From: JABAYQ01 sp018608925
GTDB lineage: Bacteria > Bacteroidota > Bacteroidia > Flavobacteriales > UBA7312
NCBI GenBank assembly: GCA_037625715.1
Contig: JASJHQ010000074.1
Coordinates: forward strand, 1 to 34,220
Reading direction: 5' to 3'
Length of the DNA stretch: 34,220 nucleotides
Both the position numbers and the translations under genes were made by a program. Positions 1 to 7,164 of the stretch are shown in pieces (position 1 is the stretch's first letter; each line of letters opens with the position of its first letter). A model generated the notes under the pieces. The model was given only the letters and a program-made list of their open reading frames with translations. It ran no database searches and was not told where the DNA came from.

Positions 1-208
1 AAGACTGACTTAATTCCGCAATAGCAAAGTAGTTATGATGCAAAACAGCAATGGCTTTATTTTGAACCAGAGCTATACCACTTATATTAGAGTTTTGTGA
101 CCATAAGCCAGTAGACAATGGAGAAGTTCCTTTTACAAGAGAGTTTTGAATTTGACAAAAACCAAAAAAAGGAAGACAAAGCCATAGGATTAGCATTGTA
201 GTTTTCAT
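1..208 (-). CDS. N-terminal part of a secreted, possibly outer-membrane protein (cut by window edge)
   Basis: An open frame begins with ATG at 208-206 and runs off the left edge after 69 codons. It is too short and too close to the edge to be a listed long ORF, but it looks real. It begins with a lipophilic signal peptide (MKTTMLILWLCLPFFGFC, cleavage likely after the Cys or the next Gln). The following part, which includes GLWSQNSNISGIALVQ and AVLHHNYFAIAELSQS, recalls the N-terminus of a Bacteroidota PorV-like barrel family in which a Gly-rich strand precedes an N-x-A-G/NIS-type turn. That resemblance is from memory and weak. It lies downstream of the purE terminator, so it probably has its own promoter in 209-320, where no exact TAnnTTTG was found (the closest is TAGGATTTG on the minus strand at 222-230). 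Confidence 0.65.
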   Translation of the reverse strand, partial: MKTTMLILWLCLPFFGFCQIQNSLVKGTSPLSTGLWSQNSNISGIALVQNKAIAVLHHNYFAIAELSQS

Positions 209-314
209 AGCAATAAAATTTCAAATCCTAAATTAGAAAATAAAATCTAAATAAAAAAGACAAGATAAAATAAGTTATGATTTAATGAAATATGAAATAA
301 TAAATGGTGTTCAT

Positions 315-352
315 CAAAAAAAAGGGCTTCTAAATTTTAGAAGCCCTTTTTT
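315..352 (-). terminator. Rho-independent terminator of purE
   Basis: An 11-bp perfect inverted repeat (AAAGGGCTTCT at 321-331 and its complement at 339-349) extends by A:T pairs on both sides and has a 3-7 base loop. Read on the minus strand the hairpin is followed by a run of T (complement of the A run at 314-320). It starts about 20 bases after the purE stop codon. The plus-strand side also ends in T, but no plus-strand gene precedes it. Confidence 0.85.
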
Positions 353-372
353 AAATATTAGAATTTAAAAAA

Positions 373-885
373 TTATTGCACCCTGAAATCGAATTTTTCA
401 GAAGCTAAATCTTGGTTAGCTTTTACAATTTTTTGTTTCATGTTCATTTTGAACTCTACCATTTTAGCATGCAAGTCTTGGTCTGCTGTTGCTAACATTT
501 GTCCGGCTAAAATACCAGCGTTGTATGCTGCATCTAGTCCTACCGTAGCTACCGGTATACCAGGAGGCATTTGAAGGATAGATAAAATACTATCCCATCC
601 GTCAATAGATATAGACGAACGACAAGGAACACCAATTACTGGAACAGTAGTAAATGCGGCAACTACACCCGGAAGGTGAGCAGCACCACCAGCACCAGCA
701 ATAATTACTTTTATGCCGTTAGCGTGTGCGTTAGTAGCAAATTTTTCTACCATTTCGGGTACACGATGAGCCGACAAAGCGTTTATCTCAAAAGGGATTC
801 CCATACTATTTAAGAAATCTGCCGCCTTACGCATTACTGGCATATCGGACGTAGACCCCATTATTATACTTACAATTGCTTTCAT
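373..885 (-). CDS. purE: N5-carboxyaminoimidazole ribonucleotide mutase PurE
   Basis: PurE class I converts N5-CAIR to CAIR in de novo purine synthesis, in the cytoplasm. The 170-residue length is usual for the single-domain bacterial enzyme. Visible signatures are the nucleotide-binding GSTSD near residues 10-14, the SAHR motif at 38-41, and GAGGAAHLPG at 64-73 with the conserved His70. IGVPCRSS and the later AAYNAGILAGQML complete the fold. It is transcribed alone, divergently from hpt, so the 99-base gap holds promoters for both a purine synthesis and a purine salvage gene. A strong hairpin terminator follows. No PurK is adjacent. Identification is secure. Confidence 0.97.
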   Translation of the reverse strand: MKAIVSIIMGSTSDMPVMRKAADFLNSMGIPFEINALSAHRVPEMVEKFATNAHANGIKVIIAGAGGAAHLPGVVAAFTTVPVIGVPCRSSISIDGWDSILSILQMPPGIPVATVGLDAAYNAGILAGQMLATADQDLHAKMVEFKMNMKQKIVKANQDLASEKFDFRVQ

Positions 886-906
886 ATTGGTTAAATTTTA
901 TTGAAA

Positions 907-914
907 CAAAAGTA
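907..914 (-). promoter_or_regulatory. Candidate -7 promoter element of purE
   Basis: Minus strand TACTTTTG matches the Bacteroidota -7 consensus TAnnTTTG and lies 21 bases upstream of the purE ATG. No TTG -33 element at the expected distance was seen. Confidence 0.5.
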
Positions 915-972
915 AAATATTTTACAATAAAATCCTTATAAATTGTAGCACAATTACTAATTTGAATTATTG

Positions 973-980
973 TAAGTTTG
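973..980 (+). promoter_or_regulatory. Candidate -7 promoter element of hpt, almost touching the start codon
   Basis: TAAGTTTG matches TAnnTTTG. Only four bases separate its last G from the hpt ATG at 985, so transcription from it would begin at or within a few bases of the start codon and give a leaderless mRNA. No convincing -33 TTG is present. Confidence 0.45.
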
Positions 981-984
981 CATC

Positions 985-1521
985 ATGTCTTTAGTACAAA
1001 TTCACGATAAAGAATTCGAATTATTTATTTCGAAAAAAGAGCTAGAATCTATCGTAGATCAAATGGCAAAAAAAATGGAAAGCTTGCAATCGCAGGCGCC
1101 AGTTTTTATCGTGGTATTAAATGGTTCCTTCTTTTTCGCATCTGACCTTCTAAAAGCTTTATCCTTCGATAGCGAAGTACACTTTATTAAAGTAAAATCG
1201 TATGAAGGGATGGAAAGCAGTGGAAAAATGAACCTTAGTTTGGATATTAATGTAGATATAAGTAATAGAACCATTGTTATATTAGAAGACATTATTGACA
1301 CTGGCACTACCCTACATTATCTGATCAATCATTTACAAGAAAAGAATCCTAAAAAAATAATAACAGCCTCTCTTTTATTTAAACCAAACGCTTATAAACA
1401 AGAACATACTATTGATTTTATTGGCAAATCCATTGAAAATGATTTTGTTGTAGGTTATGGTTTGGATTATGACGAATTAGGCCGTACTTTACCGCAAATT
1501 TTTAAATTAAAACACGATTAA
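985..1521 (+). CDS. hpt: Hypoxanthine phosphoribosyltransferase
   Basis: This enzyme salvages hypoxanthine and guanine with PRPP to IMP and GMP. The 178-residue protein shows the type I phosphoribosyltransferase PRPP motif ILEDIIDTGTTL at residues 99-110, the loop VVLNGSFFFASDL at 43-55, and the base-binding region FVVGYGLDYDE at 154-164. The ATG at 985 is kept because the N-terminal segment VQIHDKEFELFISKKEL is characteristic of the family; the next in-frame ATG would remove it. It is the first gene of the long plus-strand operon, and adk begins one base after its stop codon. It is divergent from purE, which puts purine synthesis and salvage side by side. Confidence 0.96.
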   Translation: MSLVQIHDKEFELFISKKELESIVDQMAKKMESLQSQAPVFIVVLNGSFFFASDLLKALSFDSEVHFIKVKSYEGMESSGKMNLSLDINVDISNRTIVILEDIIDTGTTLHYLINHLQEKNPKKIITASLLFKPNAYKQEHTIDFIGKSIENDFVVGYGLDYDELGRTLPQIFKLKHD

Positions 1522-1522
1522 A

Positions 1523-2095
1523 ATGTTAAACATTGTATTGTTTGGACCTCCAGGAGCAGGAAAAGGAACGCAGTCAAAACTATTGATTGAAAAATATGGT
1601 TTGATACACCTTTCTACAGGAGATATCCTAAGAGGCGAAATTGCTAACGGAACAGAACTAGGCCTAAAAGCAAAATCAATAATGGATAGAGGGGATTTGG
1701 TTCCCGATGAAGTTGTTATTGGTATGATAGAATCTATATTAGCTAAAAACACACAAGCAAAAGGATTTATATTTGATGGTTTCCCAAGAACTTCTGCTCA
1801 AGCATTAGCTCTTGACAACCTTCTTGAGAAACTAGGAACTTCCATTAATGCTATGCTTTCTTTAGATGTTAAGTCTGAAGAATTGGTAGATCGTCTTCTA
1901 GAAAGAGGGAAAGAAAGTGGAAGAGCAGATGATCAGAATAGAGACATCATCAGCAACCGAATTAACGAATACAACAATAAAACTGCACCATTAAAAGATT
2001 ATTATTTAGCTCAAGAAAAACTAATTCTAATTGAAGGAGTTGGTACTATTGCTGAAATTAATGACAAATTATGTCGCGCAATTGACCAAATTTAA
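1523..2095 (+). CDS. adk: Adenylate kinase
   Basis: Adenylate kinase interconverts ATP, AMP and ADP in the cytoplasm. The P-loop GPPGAGKGT is at residues 8-16, the AMP-binding STGDILR follows at about 31-37, and FDGFPRT is at 84-90. At 190 residues with a short LID (RGKESGRADDQNRD), it is the form without the four zinc-binding Cys residues seen in many Gram-positive enzymes. Its stop codon shares the A of the obgE start (TAATG), so the two are probably translationally coupled. The hpt-adk-obgE order has been noted in Bacteroidota genomes (from memory). Confidence 0.97.
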   Translation: MLNIVLFGPPGAGKGTQSKLLIEKYGLIHLSTGDILRGEIANGTELGLKAKSIMDRGDLVPDEVVIGMIESILAKNTQAKGFIFDGFPRTSAQALALDNLLEKLGTSINAMLSLDVKSEELVDRLLERGKESGRADDQNRDIISNRINEYNNKTAPLKDYYLAQEKLILIEGVGTIAEINDKLCRAIDQI

Positions 2096-3093
2096 TGAGA
2101 GTTAGAAATTCCAATTTTGTAGATTATGTAAAGATCTTTTGCCGTTCGGGTAAAGGAGGTTCTGGATCGGCCCACTTCTTGAGAGATAGAAATACGGCAA
2201 AAGGTGGTCCTGACGGTGGCGATGGTGGTAGAGGTGGACATATCATTATAAAAGGAAATGCTCAACTCTGGACATTGCTACACCTAAAATACCACAAACA
2301 TATTTTTGCCGATAGTGGTGGAAGTGGTTCTGGCAATCAAAAGATTGGAAAAGATGGAGAAAGCAGAATCATCAATGTTCCGCTAGGTACTGTTGCAAAA
2401 AATGCGGAAACAGGAGAAATTTTATTTGAAATAACTAGCGATCAGGAAGAGGTGATTTTATTAGATGGTGGAAAAGGTGGTAGAGGAAATGTTCATTTCA
2501 AATCTCCTACCAATCAGACACCAAGGTATGCACAACCTGGTATAGATGCTCTTGAAGACTGGTTTATTTTAGAACTAAAAGTTTTAGCTGATGTTGGTCT
2601 AGTAGGATTTCCTAATGCTGGGAAATCAACCCTGCTTTCTATCGTTTCTGCTGCAAAGCCAGAAATTGCAAACTATCCGTTTACAACACTAGTCCCTAAC
2701 TTAGGGATCATTTCATATAGAGATGATAGATCATTTATTATGGCTGATATCCCTGGTATTATAGAAGGTGCTGCAGAAGGAAAAGGATTAGGTCTGCGAT
2801 TTTTAAGACACATAGAACGAAACTCTACACTTCTATTTATGGTTCCTGCTGACAGCGAGAACATCAAAAAAGAATACGAAATTTTGCTTGGTGAACTGCA
2901 AAAATATAATCCAGAATTACTAGATAAAGAAAGAATACTAGCCATAAGCAAATCGGATATGCTCGACCAAGAGCTAATCGACGAAATGGAAAAAGAACTT
3001 CCTGAAGAAGTGGAACACATATTTATTTCTTCGGTGGCTAATAAAGGAATTGTAAAACTAAAAGACATGTTGTGGCAAAAACTAAATAAATAA
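2095..3093 (+). CDS. obgE: Obg family GTPase, large-subunit ribosome assembly and stress control
   Basis: Obg binds the 50S ribosomal precursor and couples GTP/ppGpp level to growth. The 332-residue protein has the glycine-rich Obg fold (about residues 8-163, with GGPDGGDGGRGG at 37-48) and a TRAFAC GTPase domain: G1 GFPNAGKST at 171-179, G3 DIPG at 218-221 and G5 ISS at 311-313. The G4 position reads SKSD at 285-288 instead of NKxD; Thr or Ser at this place is familiar in Flavobacteria, so it is probably tolerated. No C-terminal OCT extension is present. The start overlaps the adk stop by one base, and the stop overlaps the next gene by one base. Confidence 0.96.
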   Translation: MRVRNSNFVDYVKIFCRSGKGGSGSAHFLRDRNTAKGGPDGGDGGRGGHIIIKGNAQLWTLLHLKYHKHIFADSGGSGSGNQKIGKDGESRIINVPLGTVAKNAETGEILFEITSDQEEVILLDGGKGGRGNVHFKSPTNQTPRYAQPGIDALEDWFILELKVLADVGLVGFPNAGKSTLLSIVSAAKPEIANYPFTTLVPNLGIISYRDDRSFIMADIPGIIEGAAEGKGLGLRFLRHIERNSTLLFMVPADSENIKKEYEILLGELQKYNPELLDKERILAISKSDMLDQELIDEMEKELPEEVEHIFISSVANKGIVKLKDMLWQKLNK

Positions 3094-3668
3094 TGAACTC
3101 TCTATTAAATTTAGATACTTATTTTTTTAGACTCATCAACCAAGGAGGAACGCCTTTCTGGGACCCTATCTTTTTATTGGCAAGCAACAAATGGGCTTGG
3201 ATTCCATTATATGCTTTTTTGGTTTTCCTTATTTTCAAAAAGAAAAAACAATCTGGCTTTATAGCCTTACTTTTCATTACACTTATAATTGTTATTTCTG
3301 ATCAGGGAAGCGTTCATTTATTTAAAAACGTTTTTGAGAGACTAAGACCTTGTCACTTTTTAGATAATGTAAGATTGGTAACCGAAGGTTGTGGCGGTCA
3401 ATTTGGATTTATTTCCTCGCACGCATCTAACGTATTCGGACTTGCTGTTTTTATTGGAAGCATTTTAGATAAAAAAACATTCGCACTATTATTCTTATGG
3501 GCTGCTATAGTTTCTTTCAGCAGAGTGTACGTAGGAGTTCATTATCCCTTAGACATTTTATTTGGCATGATTTACGGAACTACAGTATCCTTAATATTAG
3601 TGAAGATTTATAACAAATACGAAAAGACCTTAACCAACTTTTTTAAAAGTACTTTTAAAATCGGATGA
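3093..3668 (+). CDS. PAP2-family membrane phosphatase
   Basis: This is a membrane-bound type 2 phosphatidic acid phosphatase family member, acting on lipid phosphates or undecaprenyl pyrophosphate. All three catalytic signatures are visible in the 191 residues: K78-x6-R85-P86, the SSHAS box at 108-112 (a PSGH variant with His110), and S143-R144-x5-H150-x3-D154. Several hydrophobic helices surround them (about 21-47, 54-72, 112-122, 128-147 and 152-172). It overlaps obgE by one base and the next small gene by an ATGA. The true substrate cannot be read from sequence. Undecaprenyl pyrophosphate recycling or lipid A 1-dephosphorylation are both possible. Confidence 0.9.
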   Translation: MNSLLNLDTYFFRLINQGGTPFWDPIFLLASNKWAWIPLYAFLVFLIFKKKKQSGFIALLFITLIIVISDQGSVHLFKNVFERLRPCHFLDNVRLVTEGCGGQFGFISSHASNVFGLAVFIGSILDKKTFALLFLWAAIVSFSRVYVGVHYPLDILFGMIYGTTVSLILVKIYNKYEKTLTNFFKSTFKIG

Positions 3669-3814
3669 AACAATTTAACAAAACTTGGTTTGTTTGGCTA
3701 ATACTGGTTACTATCTGGAATTTTGGATTTCCTGATGTAAAACCTATTTTTGATGTATTAGTTGCCGTTGCTTTATCCGTCCTTATCTATCAAATTAACA
3801 AACGTATAAAATGA
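3665..3814 (+). CDS. 49-residue membrane protein coupled to its neighbours
   Basis: ATG at 3665 opens a 49-codon frame ending with TGA at 3812-3814. It was found by filling the gap between the PAP2 and PafA genes. Both its ends form ATGA overlaps: its start with the PAP2 stop, and its stop with the pafA start. That arrangement strongly suggests it is translated. The protein has two hydrophobic stretches (about residues 8-20, Trp-rich FVWLILVTIWNFGF, and 29-42) joined by a short FPDVKP turn, and a basic C-terminus (INKRIK). No family is recognised. It could be a small partner of the PAP2 or PafA protein, or a small hydrophobic protein of independent role. Confidence 0.75.
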   Translation: MKQFNKTWFVWLILVTIWNFGFPDVKPIFDVLVAVALSVLIYQINKRIK

Positions 3815-5364
3815 AAAATTCTCTAGTTGTATTACTAATCCTTTTAGCAAATTTTTGTCAGGCTCAAGAAAAACCAAAACTGGTAGTTGCTATCGTTATC
3901 GATCAAATGCGTTACGATTATGTTTATCGATTTTGGAATGAATTTGAAGACGATGGCTTTAAAAGATTAGTTAACGAAGGATACTTTTGTAGAAACACCC
4001 ACTTTAGTTATATGCCAACCTATACTGGCCCAGGACACGCTAGTATTTTCACAGGAACAACGCCTTCCATTCACGGAATTATTGGAAACAATTGGTACGA
4101 TAAAGAAAGTGCTAAATCGGTATATTGTGCCGGCGACGGAACTACTACCACTGTTTGCGACTGCCAAGACCATGTCGACGAAGAATCTAGCTACGGAAAA
4201 ATGTCACCTAGAAGAATGTTAAGTACTACTATTGGAGACGAACTAAAATTATTTAATCCCGACGCTAAAGTATACGGAATATCTTTAAAAGATAGAGGAG
4301 CAATATTACCAGCTGGTCATGCTGCAAACGGTGCCTTTTGGATGGACAACAACGGAGACTGGATAACGAGTAGCTATTATATGGATATGCTTCCTGAATG
4401 GCTAACAGAACATCAGAAAGACAAACCAGCAAGCAGCTATTTTAGAGGCAAATGGAAAACAACTTCTTTTGAATACCCACTAGATTCTATGCTTATTAAT
4501 AAAGGTCCGGGCTCTATTAAATCTACCCCAATGGGAAATGAGATTTTAACAGATTTAGGGCTTGCTCTTATGAAAAACGAAAAGTTAGGTCAAAATTCTA
4601 ATACTGATTTCATAAGCATCAGCTACTCCTCTACCGATTACATAGGCCATCAATTCGGACCACATGCTCCAGAATTAGTAGATACTTATATTAAGATGGA
4701 TAAAGAAATTGCTAAAATTCTAAGCTACATAGACACAAAAATAGGCAAAGAAAATACTGTCGTTTTTCTTACTGCAGACCATGGTGTAGTAAGTGTGCCA
4801 AACGAACTAATAGAAAGAAAAATACCTGCAGGATATTTTGTTGCTAGCAGATTGAAAGATGAACTTAACACCTATTTAAGCAAAATATACGGACAAGAAC
4901 AATGGGTATTGAGATATTCTAATCAGCAGTTTTTTCTTGATAGAGCACTAATAGAAAGTAAAAACATAGAGAATGAAAAAATCCAGCAAAAGTGTGCTGA
5001 CTTTTTAATACAGAAAAAAGCGATTAACAATACTTTTAGCGCTCATCAACTTCACCACAACGAATATCAAAATAGTCTACACTCTTTAATACAGAATGGC
5101 TTCAATCAAAAAAGATCAGGAGATGTGATTATTTCTCTAGAACCAGGATGGATAGAATGGAGTTCTCCTACAGGAACTACACACGGCTCCCATTATAGTT
5201 ATGACACTCACGTACCTCTTATTTTTTGGGGTAACAAAGTGGAAAGCGGACTAAACGATAGCCACATAAACATTAAAGACATTGCTCCAACTATTTCTAC
5301 TTTATTAGGCATTTCATTCCCTAATGGATGTACAGGAAACCCAATAACTAATATTACGGAATAA
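3811..5364 (+). CDS. pafA: PafA-type alkaline phosphatase, periplasmic
   Basis: PafA is a phosphate-insensitive phosphomonoesterase of the alkaline phosphatase superfamily, common in Bacteroidota, releasing phosphate from organic monoesters outside the cytoplasm. An N-terminal signal peptide ends near AQ (residues 18-19). Metal ligand Asp31 (VIDQMR), nucleophile Thr72 in PTYTGPGHAS, Asn93 in GNNWYD, and Lys160/Arg162 in SLKDRGA match the spacing I recall for Chryseobacterium PafA (D38, T79, N100, K162, R164). The Lys/Arg pair points to a phosphomonoesterase and not a diesterase. Later metal ligands are in STDYIGHQFGP, TADHG and TTHGSHYSYD. At 517 residues it is of usual length. The stop overlaps the aroB start by one base (TAATG). 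Confidence 0.9.
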   Translation: MKNSLVVLLILLANFCQAQEKPKLVVAIVIDQMRYDYVYRFWNEFEDDGFKRLVNEGYFCRNTHFSYMPTYTGPGHASIFTGTTPSIHGIIGNNWYDKESAKSVYCAGDGTTTTVCDCQDHVDEESSYGKMSPRRMLSTTIGDELKLFNPDAKVYGISLKDRGAILPAGHAANGAFWMDNNGDWITSSYYMDMLPEWLTEHQKDKPASSYFRGKWKTTSFEYPLDSMLINKGPGSIKSTPMGNEILTDLGLALMKNEKLGQNSNTDFISISYSSTDYIGHQFGPHAPELVDTYIKMDKEIAKILSYIDTKIGKENTVVFLTADHGVVSVPNELIERKIPAGYFVASRLKDELNTYLSKIYGQEQWVLRYSNQQFFLDRALIESKNIENEKIQQKCADFLIQKKAINNTFSAHQLHHNEYQNSLHSLIQNGFNQKRSGDVIISLEPGWIEWSSPTGTTHGSHYSYDTHVPLIFWGNKVESGLNDSHINIKDIAPTISTLLGISFPNGCTGNPITNITE

Positions 5365-6374
5365 TGGAAATTAATAGTTCTAACTACACAATATATATAG
5401 GAGACGATAAATTGTCTTCTGTTCAATATCAGAACTATTCTCAAATAGCAATATTAGTAGACGAAAATACTAAGGAGCATTGTTTGCCAAAACTTCTAGC
5501 ATCTAATACTAGCTTAAAAAAAGCAAAGATAATTAGTATCTCGTCGGGAGAAATTAACAAAGACTTAAGTAGTTGCCAGATTGTTTGGAACGAACTTAGT
5601 CAAAGTCATTTTGACAGAAACTCTTTACTTATCTGTTTAGGTGGCGGAGTAGTTTGTGATTTAGGTGGATTCTGTGCAAGTTGTTTCAAAAGAGGAATCG
5701 ACTTTATTCATATACCTACCACCCTACTTTCTATGGTTGACGCATCCGTTGGAGGAAAAACTGGTGTAGACTTTCTAACTTTAAAAAATCAAATTGGCCT
5801 TTTTAGCAATCCACAACAAGTAATAATTTGTCCAACTTTTTTAGAAACACTTAGTAAAAGACAAATAAACTCTGGTTTTGCAGAAATAGTAAAACATGCT
5901 TTAATATCCGACAAACAGTATTGGGAATTATTATTAGAGACAGACTTTAGCCAAACAGATTGGAAAGAGATAATAAATAAATCTGTTCTGATTAAAAATA
6001 AAATTGTTGAAGAAGACCCCTTAGAAAAATCTATTAGAAAACAATTAAACTTTGGCCACACTATTGGCCACGCAATAGAAAGCCATTATTTGGAAACTGG
6101 CAAAGAAGTATTACACGGAGAGGCTATTGCTTTAGGAATGATTGTAGAGTCTAAAATGTCAGGCATAAGCCAGGATGATTGCAATCAAATAGAACAATTT
6201 TTAAGTAAAAACATAGCACTTCCAACGCTTCCTACTTTCGAAGAAGTAGAAAAATGGTTTATTCATGATAAAAAAAATAGTTCTGGAAAAATTCAATTTT
6301 CTCTTTTAACAAGCATAGGCAAATGCCAAGAAAACATTAGCTTCAATCAACAAGAAATAAAAAAATACTTTTAG
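5364..6374 (+). CDS. aroB: 3-dehydroquinate synthase
   Basis: AroB makes 3-dehydroquinate from DAHP, the second step of the shikimate pathway, using NAD and a divalent metal. Signature segments are GGGVVCDLGGF, PTTLLSMVDASVGGKTGVD, FAEIVKHALI with the metal-binding Glu, LNFGHTIGHAIE and HGEAIALGM with the metal-binding His residues. At 336 residues it is slightly short compared with the roughly 360 of Escherichia coli. The ATG shares one base with the pafA stop. It lies in the same operon as aroA, separated only by the methyltransferase-like gene. Confidence 0.96.
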   Translation: MEINSSNYTIYIGDDKLSSVQYQNYSQIAILVDENTKEHCLPKLLASNTSLKKAKIISISSGEINKDLSSCQIVWNELSQSHFDRNSLLICLGGGVVCDLGGFCASCFKRGIDFIHIPTTLLSMVDASVGGKTGVDFLTLKNQIGLFSNPQQVIICPTFLETLSKRQINSGFAEIVKHALISDKQYWELLLETDFSQTDWKEIINKSVLIKNKIVEEDPLEKSIRKQLNFGHTIGHAIESHYLETGKEVLHGEAIALGMIVESKMSGISQDDCNQIEQFLSKNIALPTLPTFEEVEKWFIHDKKNSSGKIQFSLLTSIGKCQENISFNQQEIKKYF

Positions 6375-6387
6375 CATCTATACTATT

Positions 6388-7152
6388 ATGAGTAAATCAA
6401 GAGAATATTTAATAGAAGAAGGAATAGATCAATATTTTGATTTAGAAGAAAATGCTGATTATGTAGAAATGGCTCATGATTCGGTTAGCGGCAAACTCAA
6501 CATTCCTTTTCCTGCAGATCTTGATGATTTGGCAAGAATTCATCAACTAGTAAGAAATAGGAAATCGTTTACCATTTTAGAATTTGGCCTTGGGCTATCC
6601 TCTATAGTTATGGCTGATGCCCTAATGAAAAACAAAAAAGAGTTTGATCAGTTAAGCGAAAAGCCTCAAATAAGAAACAACCATATGTTTCAACTTTTTA
6701 GTGTCGATTCTGACCACAATTGGATGAATCATAGCAAAACAAATTTTCCGGAAAGACTAAAAAGCTTCATTAGCTTTCACCATAGTACATTAAGCATAGG
6801 AACTTTTAACGACAGAATCTGCCATTATTATAATAGTCTACCTGATATTGTTCCAGACTTTATTTATTTAGACGGTCCATCACCAAAAGATGTAAAAGGG
6901 GATTTAAACGGATTAACTTTCCAATGCGACGAGCGAACTGTTATGTCCGCAGATATCTTAAGAATGGAGCCAGTTTTACTTCCAGAAACTATGATACTGG
7001 TTGATGGTCGAACAAATAACGCACGTTTTTTGAAGAACAATTTTCAAAGAAACTTTGAAATGAAATGGGATAAAAAATCGGATACAACTACATTCGAATT
7101 AAAAGAAGAGAGACTTGGGAAATATAATATTCTAGGTTTCGACTTTTATTAA
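6388..7152 (+). CDS. Methyltransferase-like Rossmann protein of unknown function
   Basis: I do not recognise a named family. The 254-residue protein has the layout of a class I SAM-dependent methyltransferase: motif I ILEFGLGLSS at residues 63-72, an acidic strand SVDSD at 105-109 where motif II would bind the ribose, PDFIYLDGPSP at 156-166 in the motif IV position, and TMILVDGRTNNARFL at 201-215 after the expected helix. The glycine-rich loop is of the E-F-G-x-G form. It is cytoplasmic, with no signal peptide. It starts 13 bases after aroB and ends 12 bases before aroA, so it is co-transcribed with shikimate genes, but no known shikimate step needs a methyl transfer. It may be non-catalytic or act on a surface sugar or small molecule. 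Confidence 0.6.
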   Translation: MSKSREYLIEEGIDQYFDLEENADYVEMAHDSVSGKLNIPFPADLDDLARIHQLVRNRKSFTILEFGLGLSSIVMADALMKNKKEFDQLSEKPQIRNNHMFQLFSVDSDHNWMNHSKTNFPERLKSFISFHHSTLSIGTFNDRICHYYNSLPDIVPDFIYLDGPSPKDVKGDLNGLTFQCDERTVMSADILRMEPVLLPETMILVDGRTNNARFLKNNFQRNFEMKWDKKSDTTTFELKEERLGKYNILGFDFY

Positions 7153-7164
7153 TGTCTTCAAACT

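Noticed and set aside
1059..1307. Open frames opposite hpt, adk, obgE, pafA, aroB, icmF, valS and others
   Set aside because: They lie in the shadow of securely identified genes, have no recognisable domains and lack promoters.
2965..2976. Obg G4 motif SKSD as a loss of GTP binding
   Set aside because: Ser or Thr in place of Asn at this position is familiar in Flavobacterial Obg (from memory), and the other G motifs are intact.
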